Source of the DNA: Nitratireductor pacificus pht-3B
Lineage (GTDB): Bacteria > Pseudomonadota > Alphaproteobacteria > Rhizobiales > Rhizobiaceae
Reading direction: 5' to 3'
Assembly: GCF_000300335.1 (NCBI RefSeq)
Contig: NZ_AMRM01000018.1
Location: forward strand, 1 to 64,000
DNA length: 64,000 nt
Part shown: piece after piece, positions 40,707 through 50,081 of the stretch
Numbering within the stretch: the first letter of the stretch is position 1
How the letters are laid out: each line of letters begins with the position of its first letter
The notes under the pieces: model-generated
Databases searched by the model: none
The model's input: the letters and a program-made list of their open reading frames with translations, nothing else
Told to the model about the DNA's origin: nothing
Translations under genes and position numbers: made by a program

Positions 40707-42899
40707 TTGGCTCTGATCATCGACAGTTCCCGCAAGTTACTTGCGGGGAGCGTCTTCGCTTGTTCCCTGCTTTGCGGACAGGCGGCCCTTTCGCAGCAGC
40801 AGCCCGTGCAGGCTGAGGACGGAAGGCCCCCGGAAGCCGCGGACGAGGGCTTTGACGGCAGAACGCACCGGCTGCCGCTTCTGGTCATCTCGGGCGATAG
40901 CACGCTTCTGCCGGAGGGCGACGCCGTCTACCGGGCTCCCGCCGCCGTCGGTTCCGTCGATGAAAAGGCGCTGCAGGAGCGTTTCGGAGGCGATGTCCGC
41001 AACGCGTTGCGCTCCGTGCCGGGCGTCTTCACCTACTCGCCGAGCACCAATCCGGCGATCGAGGTCAATATCCGAGGCCTGACCGGCTATGGACGGGTCA
41101 ACGCGATGATCGACGGCGTGCCGCAGAACTTCCGCAATGTCGGCGGTCACGGTTCGTCGGGCGGCAACCTTCTCTATGTGCATCCCGAACTCCTTGCCGG
41201 CGTGGACGTGGCGCGCGGCGCCGTTTCGGGCGCAGCCGGCGCCGGCACGCTCGCCGGTGCCGCCAACTTCCGCACGCTCGAGGTGGACGATGTCCTGCGC
41301 CCCGGCGCGAGCATCGGGGCGATGACGCGTTTCAGGGCCGGAACGAACGGGTATCACTACTCGGGCCTGCTTGCGGGCGCCGCGAGGGGCAAGATGTTTC
41401 CGGACCAGGCCGGCGAGGTGAGCATCGTCGGCGCGCTGGCCCATTCGGACTTCAAGAACTATGAGACCGCGGAAGGCGAGGTGTTCAGGCCGAATGACCA
41501 GGTGGAGAACACGCCCGCCGGTGGCCTTCTCAAGCTCGCGTTCGAGCCCAATGGCGAGCACCGTTTGAAGATCGGCGGGCGCTGGTACGACAACCGCTTC
41601 ACCAGCAGCAATTACGAGCAGACGCTCAGGAACCAGACCTATACGATCGACTATGGCTTCGATCCTGCTTCGGCATTCGTCGACCTGGCGGCGAATGTCT
41701 ACTTCAACGAAACAGAGATGCAGTACGATTCGAACATCGGCGGCGGCTATCGGGGCCGGCAGTCGAGGGATCGTTCGTTCGGCGGCAACATCGCCAACAC
41801 GTCGCGCTTCACCATCGGAGAGGGCATCGACCTGTCCTGGTATTACGGCCTCTCCTATGGCTCCACGGATTTCCAGGTCCTGCGCCGGCGCGGCGGCAAT
41901 CCGCCGGGCAGGCTGCAGAAGGCGAGCGCCTTCTCCGACGTCACCATGGATTGGAGCATCTTCTCGCTGACCGCTGGGCTTCGCTACGACTACTGGCACA
42001 TGTCGGGGCGGCAGACGCCCTATGCGGCAGGCACGGGCGACTGTCCGCCCGGAGGACCGGCCTGCGGCAACACGAAAGTTTCGCGGTCGGGCGGCGAGCT
42101 CCTGCCGAAGGTGACGCTGGAGGCGCAGCCGCTGGACTGGCTGCAGGTCTATGCGACCTATGCGCATACCGCCCGCCCGCCGACGGTGCAGGAAATGCTC
42201 TGGACGATGGTCGCGTTCGGAGACGGGATCGGCTCCGCCATCGCGAACAATCTCGGCCTTCAGCCGGAGGTCCGCAAGGGATGGGACGTCGGGGTCAACC
42301 TGCATCGTGACGGGGTGCTTCTGCCGGACGACCGCGTCCGCCTGAAGGTGGGTTACTTCAACCACGGTATCGAGAACTACATCGTCAACGATCTGGCGGA
42401 TGTGACGGGCATACCGTGGAAGGTTGCCAAATGGGTCAACGTGCCGGGCACCACCCGGATGTCTGGATGGGAAATCCAGGGCGGCTATGATGCGGGACCG
42501 TTCTATGTGAACGCGTCCTACACAAACGCGGACACGGACCAGCCGATCGGCTTCGGCACCGGCTGGGGCAATGGCGATGCCGGTTTCCTTCCGGAAACCT
42601 ATGCAACCGTCGATGTCGGCCTGCGCCTGTTCGACGAGCGCCTGACCCTTGGCGCGCAGATGCGCCATGTGGGCGCCAGCAGGCAGGCGGACGGCATGCT
42701 CGAACCGAAAGATATCCCTGCCTACACGCTGTACGATGCCTATGGCAGCTATGAGATCCGCGAGGATTTCAATGTCTTCTTCACGGTCGAGAACCTGTTC
42801 AACGAGACCTATGCGATCGCGGGATCGGGGCCGGAATCCATTCACTCGAAACGGGGCAGGGGACGCACCTTCATCCTCGGGGCGTCGGCAAAGTTCTGA
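40707..42899 (+). CDS. TonB-dependent outer-membrane receptor, haem/haemoglobin-like
   Basis: This 730-residue beta-barrel receptor has a signal peptide (about residues 1-29), a plug domain starting VYRAPAAVGSVDEKALQERFGGDVRNALRSVPGVFTY with DVARGAVSGAAGAGTLAGAANF, and a C-terminal FILGASAKF ending in Phe for BamA insertion. The VRNALRSVPGV and VENLFNETYAI motifs resemble HmuR/HasR-like haem receptors. The TTG start has CAGGAGG 5 nt upstream. The AT-rich 252-nt leader holds an imperfect TTCTAAAATTTGAA dyad (40520-40533). A siderophore rather than haem role cannot be excluded. Confidence 0.85.
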   Translation: MALIIDSSRKLLAGSVFACSLLCGQAALSQQQPVQAEDGRPPEAADEGFDGRTHRLPLLVISGDSTLLPEGDAVYRAPAAVGSVDEKALQERFGGDVRNALRSVPGVFTYSPSTNPAIEVNIRGLTGYGRVNAMIDGVPQNFRNVGGHGSSGGNLLYVHPELLAGVDVARGAVSGAAGAGTLAGAANFRTLEVDDVLRPGASIGAMTRFRAGTNGYHYSGLLAGAARGKMFPDQAGEVSIVGALAHSDFKNYETAEGEVFRPNDQVENTPAGGLLKLAFEPNGEHRLKIGGRWYDNRFTSSNYEQTLRNQTYTIDYGFDPASAFVDLAANVYFNETEMQYDSNIGGGYRGRQSRDRSFGGNIANTSRFTIGEGIDLSWYYGLSYGSTDFQVLRRRGGNPPGRLQKASAFSDVTMDWSIFSLTAGLRYDYWHMSGRQTPYAAGTGDCPPGGPACGNTKVSRSGGELLPKVTLEAQPLDWLQVYATYAHTARPPTVQEMLWTMVAFGDGIGSAIANNLGLQPEVRKGWDVGVNLHRDGVLLPDDRVRLKVGYFNHGIENYIVNDLADVTGIPWKVAKWVNVPGTTRMSGWEIQGGYDAGPFYVNASYTNADTDQPIGFGTGWGNGDAGFLPETYATVDVGLRLFDERLTLGAQMRHVGASRQADGMLEPKDIPAYTLYDAYGSYEIREDFNVFFTVENLFNETYAIAGSGPESIHSKRGRGRTFILGASAKF

Positions 42900-42907
42900 C
42901 GCTCCGG

Positions 42908-42933
42908 CGCCGCGCCTTGTAAGACGCGCGGCG
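42908..42933 (+). terminator. Hairpin after the TonB receptor gene
   Basis: CGCCGCGC, loop CTTGTAAGAC, GCGCGGCG form a perfect 8-bp stem just after the stop. There is no U-run, so it is a weak intrinsic terminator at best. Confidence 0.45.
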
Positions 42934-43511
42934 TTCCAACATCTCGAAGTGACGCGTGTTCGTCGTCCTTCAGATGAAGCCGTTCGAATGCGACATGCAT
43001 TGGGGCCGCGCCGTTCGTGATGTCTGACGGCGCGGCGATGGTCCGACCATCAAGGCGCTGCATCTCCCGGCAGGGGAGGCCGCGCCTTTTACTGCTTCGG
43101 CGCAAGAAAAGCCGCCCGCCTTGGGGCAGCGGGTAGTCCGACCGCACGAAAGAGTGATGCCATTTCCACCAATGGGGGGCAGACGGAAAGCAAGCAGCGG
43201 GCCATGTTTACCCTAATACTAGGGAGTTGGCGCTCATAGTTAAGTAAGTGTTGATTTTCCAGATGGCTTGCGCGAGTGTCACGCCGGACGGGAAGGGAGA
43301 CAACAGGTTTCTGTGCAAGCTTTCTCGACCTAACTTGAATACCCCATGATGCTCAGGTCCGCCGCATCTCCTGGGTCCGTGGGGTCGGCCGGCCGGCGCT
43401 GGTTGACAGTGGCCTCCTCGTACCGCTGCCAGTTTGCCGACCGGCCCCCAATTCCCGAAAGAACCGTTTCCCATCCCGCGTCATCCGGACACTGTCAGCC
43501 GGACTCATCGG
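42934..43511. other. About 580-nt region without a supportable gene
   Basis: Between the TonB receptor and rpmG I find no reading frame with a ribosome binding site and natural composition. Short frames on both strands (for example at 42842-43147 and 43208-43474, minus) look like chance. The segment near 43200-43260 is AT-rich (GTTAAGTAAGTGTTGATTTTCC). It may hold a small RNA or remains of an insertion; nothing definite is visible. Confidence 0.5.
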
Positions 43512-43541
43512 CAAATAAAAACGCCGCTCGAAGGCGGCGTT
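43512..43541 (-). terminator. Intrinsic terminator of rpmG
   Basis: AACGCCGC (43520-43527) and GCGGCGTT (43534-43541) form a perfect 8-bp stem with a TCGAAG loop, and on the minus strand it is followed by TTTTATTT. It is a classic rho-independent terminator behind rpmG. Confidence 0.92.
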
Positions 43542-43566
43542 TCAACGTGAGCGCTCAGGCAAGATC

Positions 43567-43734
43567 CTACTTGATCTTGGTTTCCTTGAACTCCACATGC
43601 TTCTTGGCAATGGGGTCGTATTTGCGCTTGGTCATCTTGTCCGTCATCGTGCGGCTGTTCTTCTTCGTGACATAGAAGAAACCCGTGTCGGCCGTCGACT
43701 GGAGCTTGATCTTGATGGTCGTGGCCTTGGCCAT
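43567..43734 (-). CDS. rpmG: 50S ribosomal protein L33
   Basis: This 55-residue basic ribosomal protein begins [28 protein letters not shown] and ends [11 protein letters not shown], the full L33 pattern. It lacks the cysteines of the zinc-binding type, as in most proteobacteria. The frame runs far upstream to 44016 but the ATG at 43734 gives the normal length. In related genomes it follows pleD closely; here a TonB receptor gene and a non-coding stretch lie between. Confidence 0.97.
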   Translation of the reverse strand: MAKATTIKIKLQSTADTGFFYVTKKNSRTMTDKMTKRKYDPIAKKHVEFKETKIK

Positions 43735-43927
43735 GTCTCTCGTCCGTTCCTGATGATTTCTGGCACGCGCAGCGGAAGAATCCTCATCGCCGCCGCGAAA
43801 AGTCTGGCGGACACATAAAGGGAACCTCCGGAATGTCAAGGCCGGTTCGGTCGTTCGGCGCATCCGTCGCGGCAAAATCCGTGTTCCGGCCGACGAAAGG
43901 AGCCGGAACACGGCATCCTCTTGCCGC

Positions 43928-43958
43928 TTGACCTTCCAGCGACTGGAAGCCCTATGCA
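43928..43958 (+). promoter_or_regulatory. MerR-type (CueR-like) promoter of copA
   Basis: A -35 TTGACC (43928-43933) and -10 TATGCA (43953-43958) are separated by 19 nt holding the dyad CTTCCAGC-GACTGGAAG. The long spacer and the CTTCCAG/CTGGAAG arms are the hallmark of copper-responsive MerR-family (CueR) promoters. It is 42 nt upstream of the copA start. No cueR gene is visible in the window. Confidence 0.85.
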
Positions 43959-43999
43959 CGCTGCGAACCTGGAAAACCAGCATTCGCGGAGCACGTGCG

Positions 44000-46486
44000 A
44001 TGACGAACGGAACCACGAACCACGATCATCACAGAGACCCTGCCGGCGCAGGCGCGGAGGTCGTTCGCGACCCGGTCTGCGGCATGGAGGTCGATCCGCA
44101 GGCGGGCAAGCCGGCCGCCCGGCATGGCGGGCACAGCTATCATTTCTGCAGCACCTCGTGTCGCGACCGTTTTATGTCCGACCCGGACAACTATCTCGTC
44201 GCCACGGATCCGGTCTGCGGCATGGAGGTCGACCGCTCGACGGCGCGGCATATGCACAAGCACGGCGGTGAAAAGCACTATTTCTGCTCTTCCGGCTGCG
44301 CCGAGACGTTTGTTGCGGAACCCGAAAAATACCTCGGCGACCGGCCGAAGCCCGAACCGATGCCGAAAGGCACCCGGTACACATGCCCCATGCATCCCGA
44401 GATCGTTCGGGACGGACCCGGCGATTGCCCGAAATGCGGCATGGCGCTGGAGCCTATGGGCGTTCCGACCGGCGAGGAAGGCCCCAATCCCGAACTGGTG
44501 GACTTCACCCGCCGTTTCTGGGTCAGCGCGCTGCTGTCCGTCCCCGTCTTCGTGATCGCCATGGCGCCGATGGTCGGCCTGCCCCTGCGCCACTGGCTTG
44601 GGGAACGGACGGCCGTGTGGGTCGAGCTGGCGCTTGCGACGCCCGTCGTGCTTTGGGCGGCGCTGCCGTTCTTCCGGCGCGGCTGGCAGTCGATCGTCAA
44701 CCGCAGCCCGAACATGTGGACGCTGATCGCCATCGGCGTCGGCGCCGCCTATCTCTATTCGGTCGTGGCGACGCTCCTGCCGGGCCTTTTCCCGCCATCC
44801 TTCCGCACCCATGGCGGTGCCGTGCCCGTCTATTTCGAGGCCGCCGCGGTGATCGTTGCGCTGGTCTTTCTCGGCCAGGTTCTGGAACTGAGGGCGCGCG
44901 AGCGCACCGGATCCGCGATCCGTGCCTTGCTCGATCTGTCGCCCAAGACCGCGAGGCTGATCGATGCGGACGGCGCCGAACGGGACGTGCCGCTCGATCA
45001 GGTCCGGGCGGGAGACCATTTGCGCGTCCGTCCGGGCGAGGCAGTGCCCGTCGACGGTGTGGTGGAGGACGGCCGTTCGGCGGTCGATGAATCGATGATC
45101 ACCGGCGAGCCGGTGCCGATCGAGAAGACCAAGGGCGATCCCGTGACCGGCGGCACGCTCAACAAGAACGGGTCGCTGGTCATGCGCGCCGAAAGGGTCG
45201 GCAGCGAAACCATGCTGTCGCGCATCGTCGAGATGGTCGCTTCCGCGCAGCGCTCGCGGGCGCCAATCCAGGGCATGGCCGATCGCGTGGCGGCCTGGTT
45301 CGTGCCGACGGTGGTCCTGATCGCCATTGCTGCCTTCATCGTATGGGCGCTGGTCGGGCCGCCGCCAAGCATGATCTTCGCGATCGTTTCGGCGGTCTCC
45401 GTGCTGATCATCGCCTGTCCCTGCGCGCTCGGGCTTGCGACGCCGATGTCGATCATGACGGCGACCGGGCGGGGTGCGCAGGCCGGCGTCCTGATCCGCG
45501 ACGCCGAGGCACTGGAGCGTTTTGCCGGGGTCGACACGCTGATCGTCGACAAGACCGGAACGCTGACCGAAGGGCGGCCGAAGCTCGCGGATGTGGTCCC
45601 CGCCGAGGGCATCTCGCGCGCCGATCTCCTGATGCTTGCGGGCAGCCTCGAACGCGGCTCCGAGCATCCGCTCGCGGAGGCGATCGTCGAGGGCGCGCAG
45701 ACCGAGGGCGCCAAGCTGGCTGCGGCCGAGGATTTCGAAGCCGTCACCGGCAAGGGGGTCTCCGGCAGGGTTTCGGGCCGGCGTGTCTCGCTGGGCAACG
45801 CGGCGATGATGGAGGCGGTCGGTGTCCCGGTCGCCGCACTCCGGGAGACGGCCGAACGGTTGCAGGCGGAGGGCAAGACGGCGATGTTCGTTTCCGTCGA
45901 CGGCGGGCTGGCGGGGGTTGTCGCCGTCGCCGACCCCATAAAGGAAAGCGCGCAATCGGCGATCCGCGCCCTGCACGAGAGCGGCCTGACCATCATCATG
46001 GCGACCGGCGACAACCGTCGAACCGCCGAATCGGTGGCGAAGAAGCTCGGCATCGATGCGGTGCGCGCCGATGTCCTGCCCGAGGACAAGAAGGCGCTTG
46101 TGGATGAACTGCGGGCGAAGGGCGCGCGTGTCGCGATGGCCGGCGACGGTGTCAACGACGCCCCGGCGCTGGCGGCGGCCGATGTCGGCATCGCGATGGG
46201 AACGGGCGCTGATGTTGCGATGGAGAGCGCCGGGATCACCCTGGTCAAGGGTGATCTGAACGGCATCGTCAGGGCGCGCAAACTGGCGCGCGCGACGCTC
46301 CGCAACATCAAGCAGAACCTGTTTTTCGCTTTTATTTACAACGCACTCGGCGTGCCGGTCGCGGCCGGTATCCTCTATCCGGTCTTTGGCGTTCTGCTGT
46401 CGCCGATGATCGCCGCCGCGGCGATGAGCCTGTCGTCCGTGTCCGTTATCGGCAACGCGCTGAGGCTGCGCGGGCTGAAGCTGTAG
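44000..46486 (+). CDS. copA: Copper-translocating P-type ATPase with YHS domains
   Basis: This 828-residue P1B ATPase exports Cu(I) from the cytoplasm. The N-terminus has two YHS metal-binding domains ([14 protein letters not shown] and [13 protein letters not shown]) and then a [22 protein letters not shown] heavy-metal-binding domain. The transmembrane CPC motif is in [13 protein letters not shown]; the phosphorylation loop is [10 protein letters not shown]; other motifs are SEHPLAEAI (nucleotide binding) and [11 protein letters not shown]. It lacks the usual N-terminal CxxC HMA domains. The ATG at 44000 is downstream of the CueR-like promoter. Silver could also be a substrate. Confidence 0.95.
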   Translation: MTNGTTNHDHHRDPAGAGAEVVRDPVCGMEVDPQAGKPAARHGGHSYHFCSTSCRDRFMSDPDNYLVATDPVCGMEVDRSTARHMHKHGGEKHYFCSSGCAETFVAEPEKYLGDRPKPEPMPKGTRYTCPMHPEIVRDGPGDCPKCGMALEPMGVPTGEEGPNPELVDFTRRFWVSALLSVPVFVIAMAPMVGLPLRHWLGERTAVWVELALATPVVLWAALPFFRRGWQSIVNRSPNMWTLIAIGVGAAYLYSVVATLLPGLFPPSFRTHGGAVPVYFEAAAVIVALVFLGQVLELRARERTGSAIRALLDLSPKTARLIDADGAERDVPLDQVRAGDHLRVRPGEAVPVDGVVEDGRSAVDESMITGEPVPIEKTKGDPVTGGTLNKNGSLVMRAERVGSETMLSRIVEMVASAQRSRAPIQGMADRVAAWFVPTVVLIAIAAFIVWALVGPPPSMIFAIVSAVSVLIIACPCALGLATPMSIMTATGRGAQAGVLIRDAEALERFAGVDTLIVDKTGTLTEGRPKLADVVPAEGISRADLLMLAGSLERGSEHPLAEAIVEGAQTEGAKLAAAEDFEAVTGKGVSGRVSGRRVSLGNAAMMEAVGVPVAALRETAERLQAEGKTAMFVSVDGGLAGVVAVADPIKESAQSAIRALHESGLTIIMATGDNRRTAESVAKKLGIDAVRADVLPEDKKALVDELRAKGARVAMAGDGVNDAPALAAADVGIAMGTGADVAMESAGITLVKGDLNGIVRARKLARATLRNIKQNLFFAFIYNALGVPVAAGILYPVFGVLLSPMIAAAAMSLSSVSVIGNALRLRGLKL

Positions 46487-46506
46487 CGTTCCCGACAGGC
46501 CGCATC

Positions 46507-46557
46507 CGCGGATGCCAAAGCGCCGCCCCGCCACGGGGCGGTATCCCGGCATCCGCG
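46507..46557. terminator. Nested palindrome after copA
   Basis: An inner stem CCGCCCCG/CGGGGCGG (46523-46541) lies inside an outer CGCGGATGCC/GGCATCCGCG (46507-46516 with 46548-46557). There is no U-tract on either side. A possible transcription end, or a structural repeat. Confidence 0.5.
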
Positions 46558-46622
46558 TATCGTCGCCGGACGTTACCGTAAACCTACCTCTCCGGCACTG
46601 ACCGCTCCCGGTCTCTTCCCCA

Positions 46623-46637
46623 TTAACGTTTTGTTAA
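46623..46637. promoter_or_regulatory. Perfect CtrA box
   Basis: TTAA-CGTTTTG-TTAA fits the CtrA consensus TTAA-N7-TTAA exactly. It is about 106 nt upstream of the surface protein gene at 46743 in an otherwise high-GC region. It suggests cell-cycle control of that gene by CtrA. Confidence 0.75.
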
Positions 46638-47032
46638 CGATTTGCTCTGCGGGCGCGGATCGGCGCAGCCGGCCGCTCTGCAGCTGCCGTCGGCAAACAG
46701 GTATCGGCGCTAGCGGCGCCCTAGCAAGCGGGAGTTGTTGCGATGAGGTTGAACAGCCGGCGCACCGGGACTGTCGATCATGCGAACGCGGCGTTGCGGG
46801 AATGGGTGGTCCCCATCCGTCGAAGTCTCTCGGGGGTGTTGCTGATCGCGGTGGGGGGCCTTGTCGGATTGCCCGACCATGCCCATGCGCAAACGATCCC
46901 GCCGACGTCTCCGTGCAGCTACGGCGCCGGTGTCGTCCCGCCGGGATGGTCGATCGCCGGCGGTACGCCGGATTGTTCGCCCCCCAACACGACGAGCGGC
47001 CTGGGAAACACTCCATGGGTCAACGGACCCGT

Positions 47033-47051
47033 CCCCCCCCCCCCCCCCCCC
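47033..47051 (+). repeat. Homopolymer tract of 19 C inside the surface protein gene
   Basis: An uninterrupted run of 19 cytosines encodes six prolines (V-PPPPPP-T). Frame is preserved across it at the present length. Such a tract is prone to slipped-strand changes, so it could switch the gene on and off. Confidence 0.9.
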
Positions 47052-48126
47052 ACCTCGTTCGCGAGCTTTCACAACGACGGTACCAATCCTCCGGAAGGTA
47101 TTTCCACGACCACGAGCGGCCTCACGGTCGGGCAGACATACCGCAGTCCCATGTATGGAGTGGGGAACCGGAAGCTACGGTGCCTGTACGGGGATCACTG
47201 CCGGCACCACGGGTGTTTCCACGACGCTCACGTTCCCAATGGAAACGGATTGGGGGCAAAGCGTCTTCGTCTTCACGGCCGCTGCGCCGTCGCAGACGCT
47301 GACGATCAGGCCTTCTTCCGCCAGTTCGAACCCAGCCTGTATGGTGGCATGTGGTTTCGAGATTGAAACACTGGCAATGTGCGCGAAGTGGCATCGCCAT
47401 GGCCTCGTTCACTATGGTGGTTGACGCCAGCCTGGCACCGGGCGCGGTCAGTGCGACGGCCTTAATGGCCAGCTATCCACTGTCGAAGGCGGACATCGAT
47501 CCTGACGGCGACGGCGATCCGGACGACCCGACGGTGACGCCACTGCCGCACAGAGTGTCGTTGGCGCTTCAGAAGACAGGCGCATATCAGGGCGACCCGA
47601 ACGTGTTGGCCCAGCGGGGCGATACGGTGCTTTACACACTTCAGGTGGAGAACGACGGCAATGTTTCTCTGACCGGGGTGCAGCCGAGTGATCCTGGTCC
47701 GCGCTTCGACGGGCATCCGGGGACAGGATCGCTGTCGGGCTTCACCCCGGCGAGCGCCGATCTCCTTCCGGGCGAGAGACAGACCTTCACGGCGGTCTAT
47801 AGGCTGAGCGCGGCCGATATCGGACGTGCACAGGACGTCGAGGACGGTATCACAAACGTGGCGACGGCGGCCGGAACAGGACCGAAGGGGCGCCTCGCGC
47901 AGTCGCCGGAAGCCTCGGCGATGGTTGACCTGCCTGGCTTCGCCATCACGAAGACGGCCGGGATCGCCGAGGTCAGGCGCGGCGGGCGGGTGCCCTACAC
48001 AATCCGGGCGAAGGCGCTCGGCATCACAAGCCCGACGGTGGTCAACCTGATCGACCAGGTGCGGGTGGCCTTCGCCTATGTGTCGGGCTCGGCGACCTTC
48101 AACGGTGCGCCGGTCACGCCGAAGGT

Positions 48127-48135
48127 GGGGGGGGG
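48127..48135 (+). repeat. Homopolymer tract of 9 G at a frame break
   Basis: The run lies exactly where the reading frame must change to join upstream TPKV to downstream RIVFEKV. Seven or ten Gs would restore the frame; nine do not. Slippage, or an error in counting, are both possible. Confidence 0.85.
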
Positions 48136-48955
48136 CGGCGGATCGTCTTCGAGAAGGTAACGCTCAATCCGGACGAAGAGGTGGAGATTACGCTCTCGCT
48201 GGTGGCGACGGCGGCGGCCAAGCCGGACGAGTACGTCAACCGCGCTCACGTGGAGGACGAAACGGGGAAGGTGGTGTCTCGGGTGGCGACGGCGGCGGTC
48301 GAGGTGGTGGTCGAAGCGATCTTCGACTGCGGCGACGTGCTGGGCAAGGTGTTCGACGACAAGAACCGTAACGGCTACCAGGATGCGGGCGAGCCGGGCC
48401 TGCCGGGTGCGCGTGTCGCCACGGTGAAGGGCTTGCTCGTTACCTCCGACAAGCACGGCCGGTTCCACGTGGCCTGCGCCGATCTGCCGGACCAGCGGAT
48501 CGGGACGAACTACATGCTGAAGCTCGACCCGCGCTCGCTGCCGTCGGGCTACCGGCTGACGACCGAGAACCCGCGCGTCGTGCGGCTGACGGCGGGCAAG
48601 GCGTCAGAGTTCGCCTTCGGGGCGTCGATCGGCCGTGTCGTGCGGCTCGACCTGAACGGCGGGGCCTTCGAGGAGGGACAGGTGCTGCTCCGGCCCGAAT
48701 GGCGGGCGAGGCTCGAGCAGATGATTGCCCTGCTCGACAAGGAGCCTTCGGTGCTGCGGTTGTTCTACTCGGAGCCCGGCGGCGGTAGCAGGCTTGGGGC
48801 GCAACGGATGGACGCGGTGAAGCGGGCCGTCGCCGACCGCTGGCGCACCGTCGGCGGGCGCTACCGGCTCGAGGTCGAGACCAGCATCGACACCACTGGC
48901 GGGCGCACAGGATTGGATCGCCAGCCTACAAGGAACCGGAAAACCGCTCCCGCGG

Positions 48956-49654
48956 TCAGTCCCTGAGGACGATGCGGTCGCCGCGCAGATCGAACCCGGA
49001 CAGTGTGTCGATGAAGCTCATGCCGAGCAGGCTTTGGGTGAGCCTGCCCGGCTGGGCGATGTGGACCGGCAGGTCGTTGCGGACGATCGCGCCGACGCGA
49101 ATCTCCCCGGCGCGCGCCGTCGCTACCAGGGCGGTGCCGTTGGCGGTCGATACGGGGATGCGGAAATCGAGCCTGCTCAGGTCATAGCCGGAGCGAACGG
49201 CATCCTCGGCCGACAGGACCACGCCGCTTGCACCGGTGTCGATCAGCATGCGGATCGAGGCCCCGTTGACATCGGCCAGCACCTCGAAATGCCCGCGCGA
49301 GGATCGGTCCACCAGAACCCTGGCTCCGGCATCGTCGCTGATGGAGACCGGACTTCCGGGCACCAGCCCGGCGGTCACCCGGGAGGCGACGTCCTGCAGC
49401 TCGTAGCGATACTGGTAGAGGGCGACGAGCGCCAGGATGACGAGCGCCCAGATTGCCAGCGACCGCGCCATCTGGCCCATCCGCAGGCCCGACCCAAGCA
49501 GGCCGAGCGCGATCACCGAACCCAGGACGCCGAGATACAGGGTGCGCGCGAAGGCGTTGTTCTCGATGCCGAAGACACTGCCGGAATCGTGGTTGGCGAC
49601 CAGCAGGACCAACCCGCCGCCGAGCACCGCGATGGCGATCCAGAACAGCCGCAT
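48956..49654 (-). CDS. Retropepsin-like aspartic protease (TIGR02281 family)
   Basis: This 232-residue membrane protein has about three N-terminal transmembrane segments and a soluble domain with the single aspartic protease motif MLIDTGASGVVLS, followed by ANGTALVATARAGEIRVG and LLGMSFIDTLSGFDLRGDRIVL. Such proteins work as dimers in the periplasm. It is 3 nt downstream of the DUF1289 gene and they form a unit commonly found in Rhizobiales. Its end overlaps the end of the disrupted surface gene. Substrate unknown. Confidence 0.9.
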   Translation of the reverse strand: MRLFWIAIAVLGGGLVLLVANHDSGSVFGIENNAFARTLYLGVLGSVIALGLLGSGLRMGQMARSLAIWALVILALVALYQYRYELQDVASRVTAGLVPGSPVSISDDAGARVLVDRSSRGHFEVLADVNGASIRMLIDTGASGVVLSAEDAVRSGYDLSRLDFRIPVSTANGTALVATARAGEIRVGAIVRNDLPVHIAQPGRLTQSLLGMSFIDTLSGFDLRGDRIVLRD

Positions 49655-49657
49655 CCC

Positions 49658-49891
49658 TCAGCCCCCAGCCGCGCGCAGGCGGGCAAGCCGGGCACGCCTG
49701 GTCTCGCGCCGCGGGCGTCGTTCGACCGTTTCGAGGCGGTCGGGCAGCGTCTCCATGACGGCGCGTCGCTGGCCCGGCGGCATGTTGAGCCATGCGGCGA
49801 TCTCATCGCGCGTCCGGCCGCAACCGAAGCAGTAGCCCGTCTTGATGTCGATGGAGCACACGAGGATACAGGGAGATTCGATTTCAGCCAT
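49658..49891 (-). CDS. DUF1289 family protein
   Basis: This 77-residue protein has the DUF1289 pattern [32 protein letters not shown]: cysteines C8, C12, C21 and C24 form a probable zinc or iron-sulfur site. The C-terminal half is very basic ([16 protein letters not shown]), perhaps for nucleic acid binding. It is the first gene of the unit with the aspartic protease gene and lies divergent from the CobT homologue, as in related genomes. Confidence 0.92.
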   Translation of the reverse strand: MAEIESPCILVCSIDIKTGYCFGCGRTRDEIAAWLNMPPGQRRAVMETLPDRLETVERRPRRETRRARLARLRAAGG

Positions 49892-50081
49892 GACCCGTCA
49901 AACCATTTGGTCTGACATGGGGCATTCGCCGGCCATGCGCAAGGGGGTCGTGCGCCGGCGGCCCGGGGCGCCGTTCGTCCCGATCAGCCGGAATGCCCGT
50001 TGCCGTGTCGTTCAGACCCATTGCGTCGGGCGCGCCCGACCGTTATGCCGGTGCCCGTCTCCAACCGGGATTTCTTCTTTC

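Larger units (their letters stand above)
46743..48966 (+). pseudogene. Frame-disrupted DUF11/SdrD-B-type surface protein gene
   Basis: Pieces of one large exported protein lie in successive frames. From 46743: a signal sequence (SLSGVLLIAVGGLVGLPDHAHA), a Pro-rich part and FHNDGTNPPEG to about 47150. Then another frame (EWGTGSYGACTGITAGTTG) to about 47350. Then a third frame (DPDGDGDPDDPTVTPLP, two DUF11-like domains with LQVENDGNVSLTGV) to the 9-G run at 48127-48135. Then a return to the second frame (RIVFEKVTLNPDEEVEITL) with an SdrD B-type domain (GKVFDDKNRNGYQDAGEPG) and an OmpA-like end (LEQMIALLDKEPSVLRLFYS). At least three frame breaks exist. The C-terminal end (TAPAVSP) is probably also truncated. 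It could be a decayed gene, or a phase-variable one. Confidence 0.75.

Noticed and set aside
42842-43147. Minus-strand frame of 101 codons after the TonB receptor gene
   Set aside because: It overlaps the receptor gene end, has no ribosome binding site and has shadow-like composition.
43185-43202. Resemblance to the SRP RNA tetraloop region (GACGGAAAGCAAGCAGC)
   Set aside because: The conserved GTCCGGAAGGAAGCAGC motif and the closing stems are not present.
43735-44016. Upstream extension of rpmG to 149 codons
   Set aside because: L33 is about 55 residues; the extension crosses the CueR-type promoter of copA.
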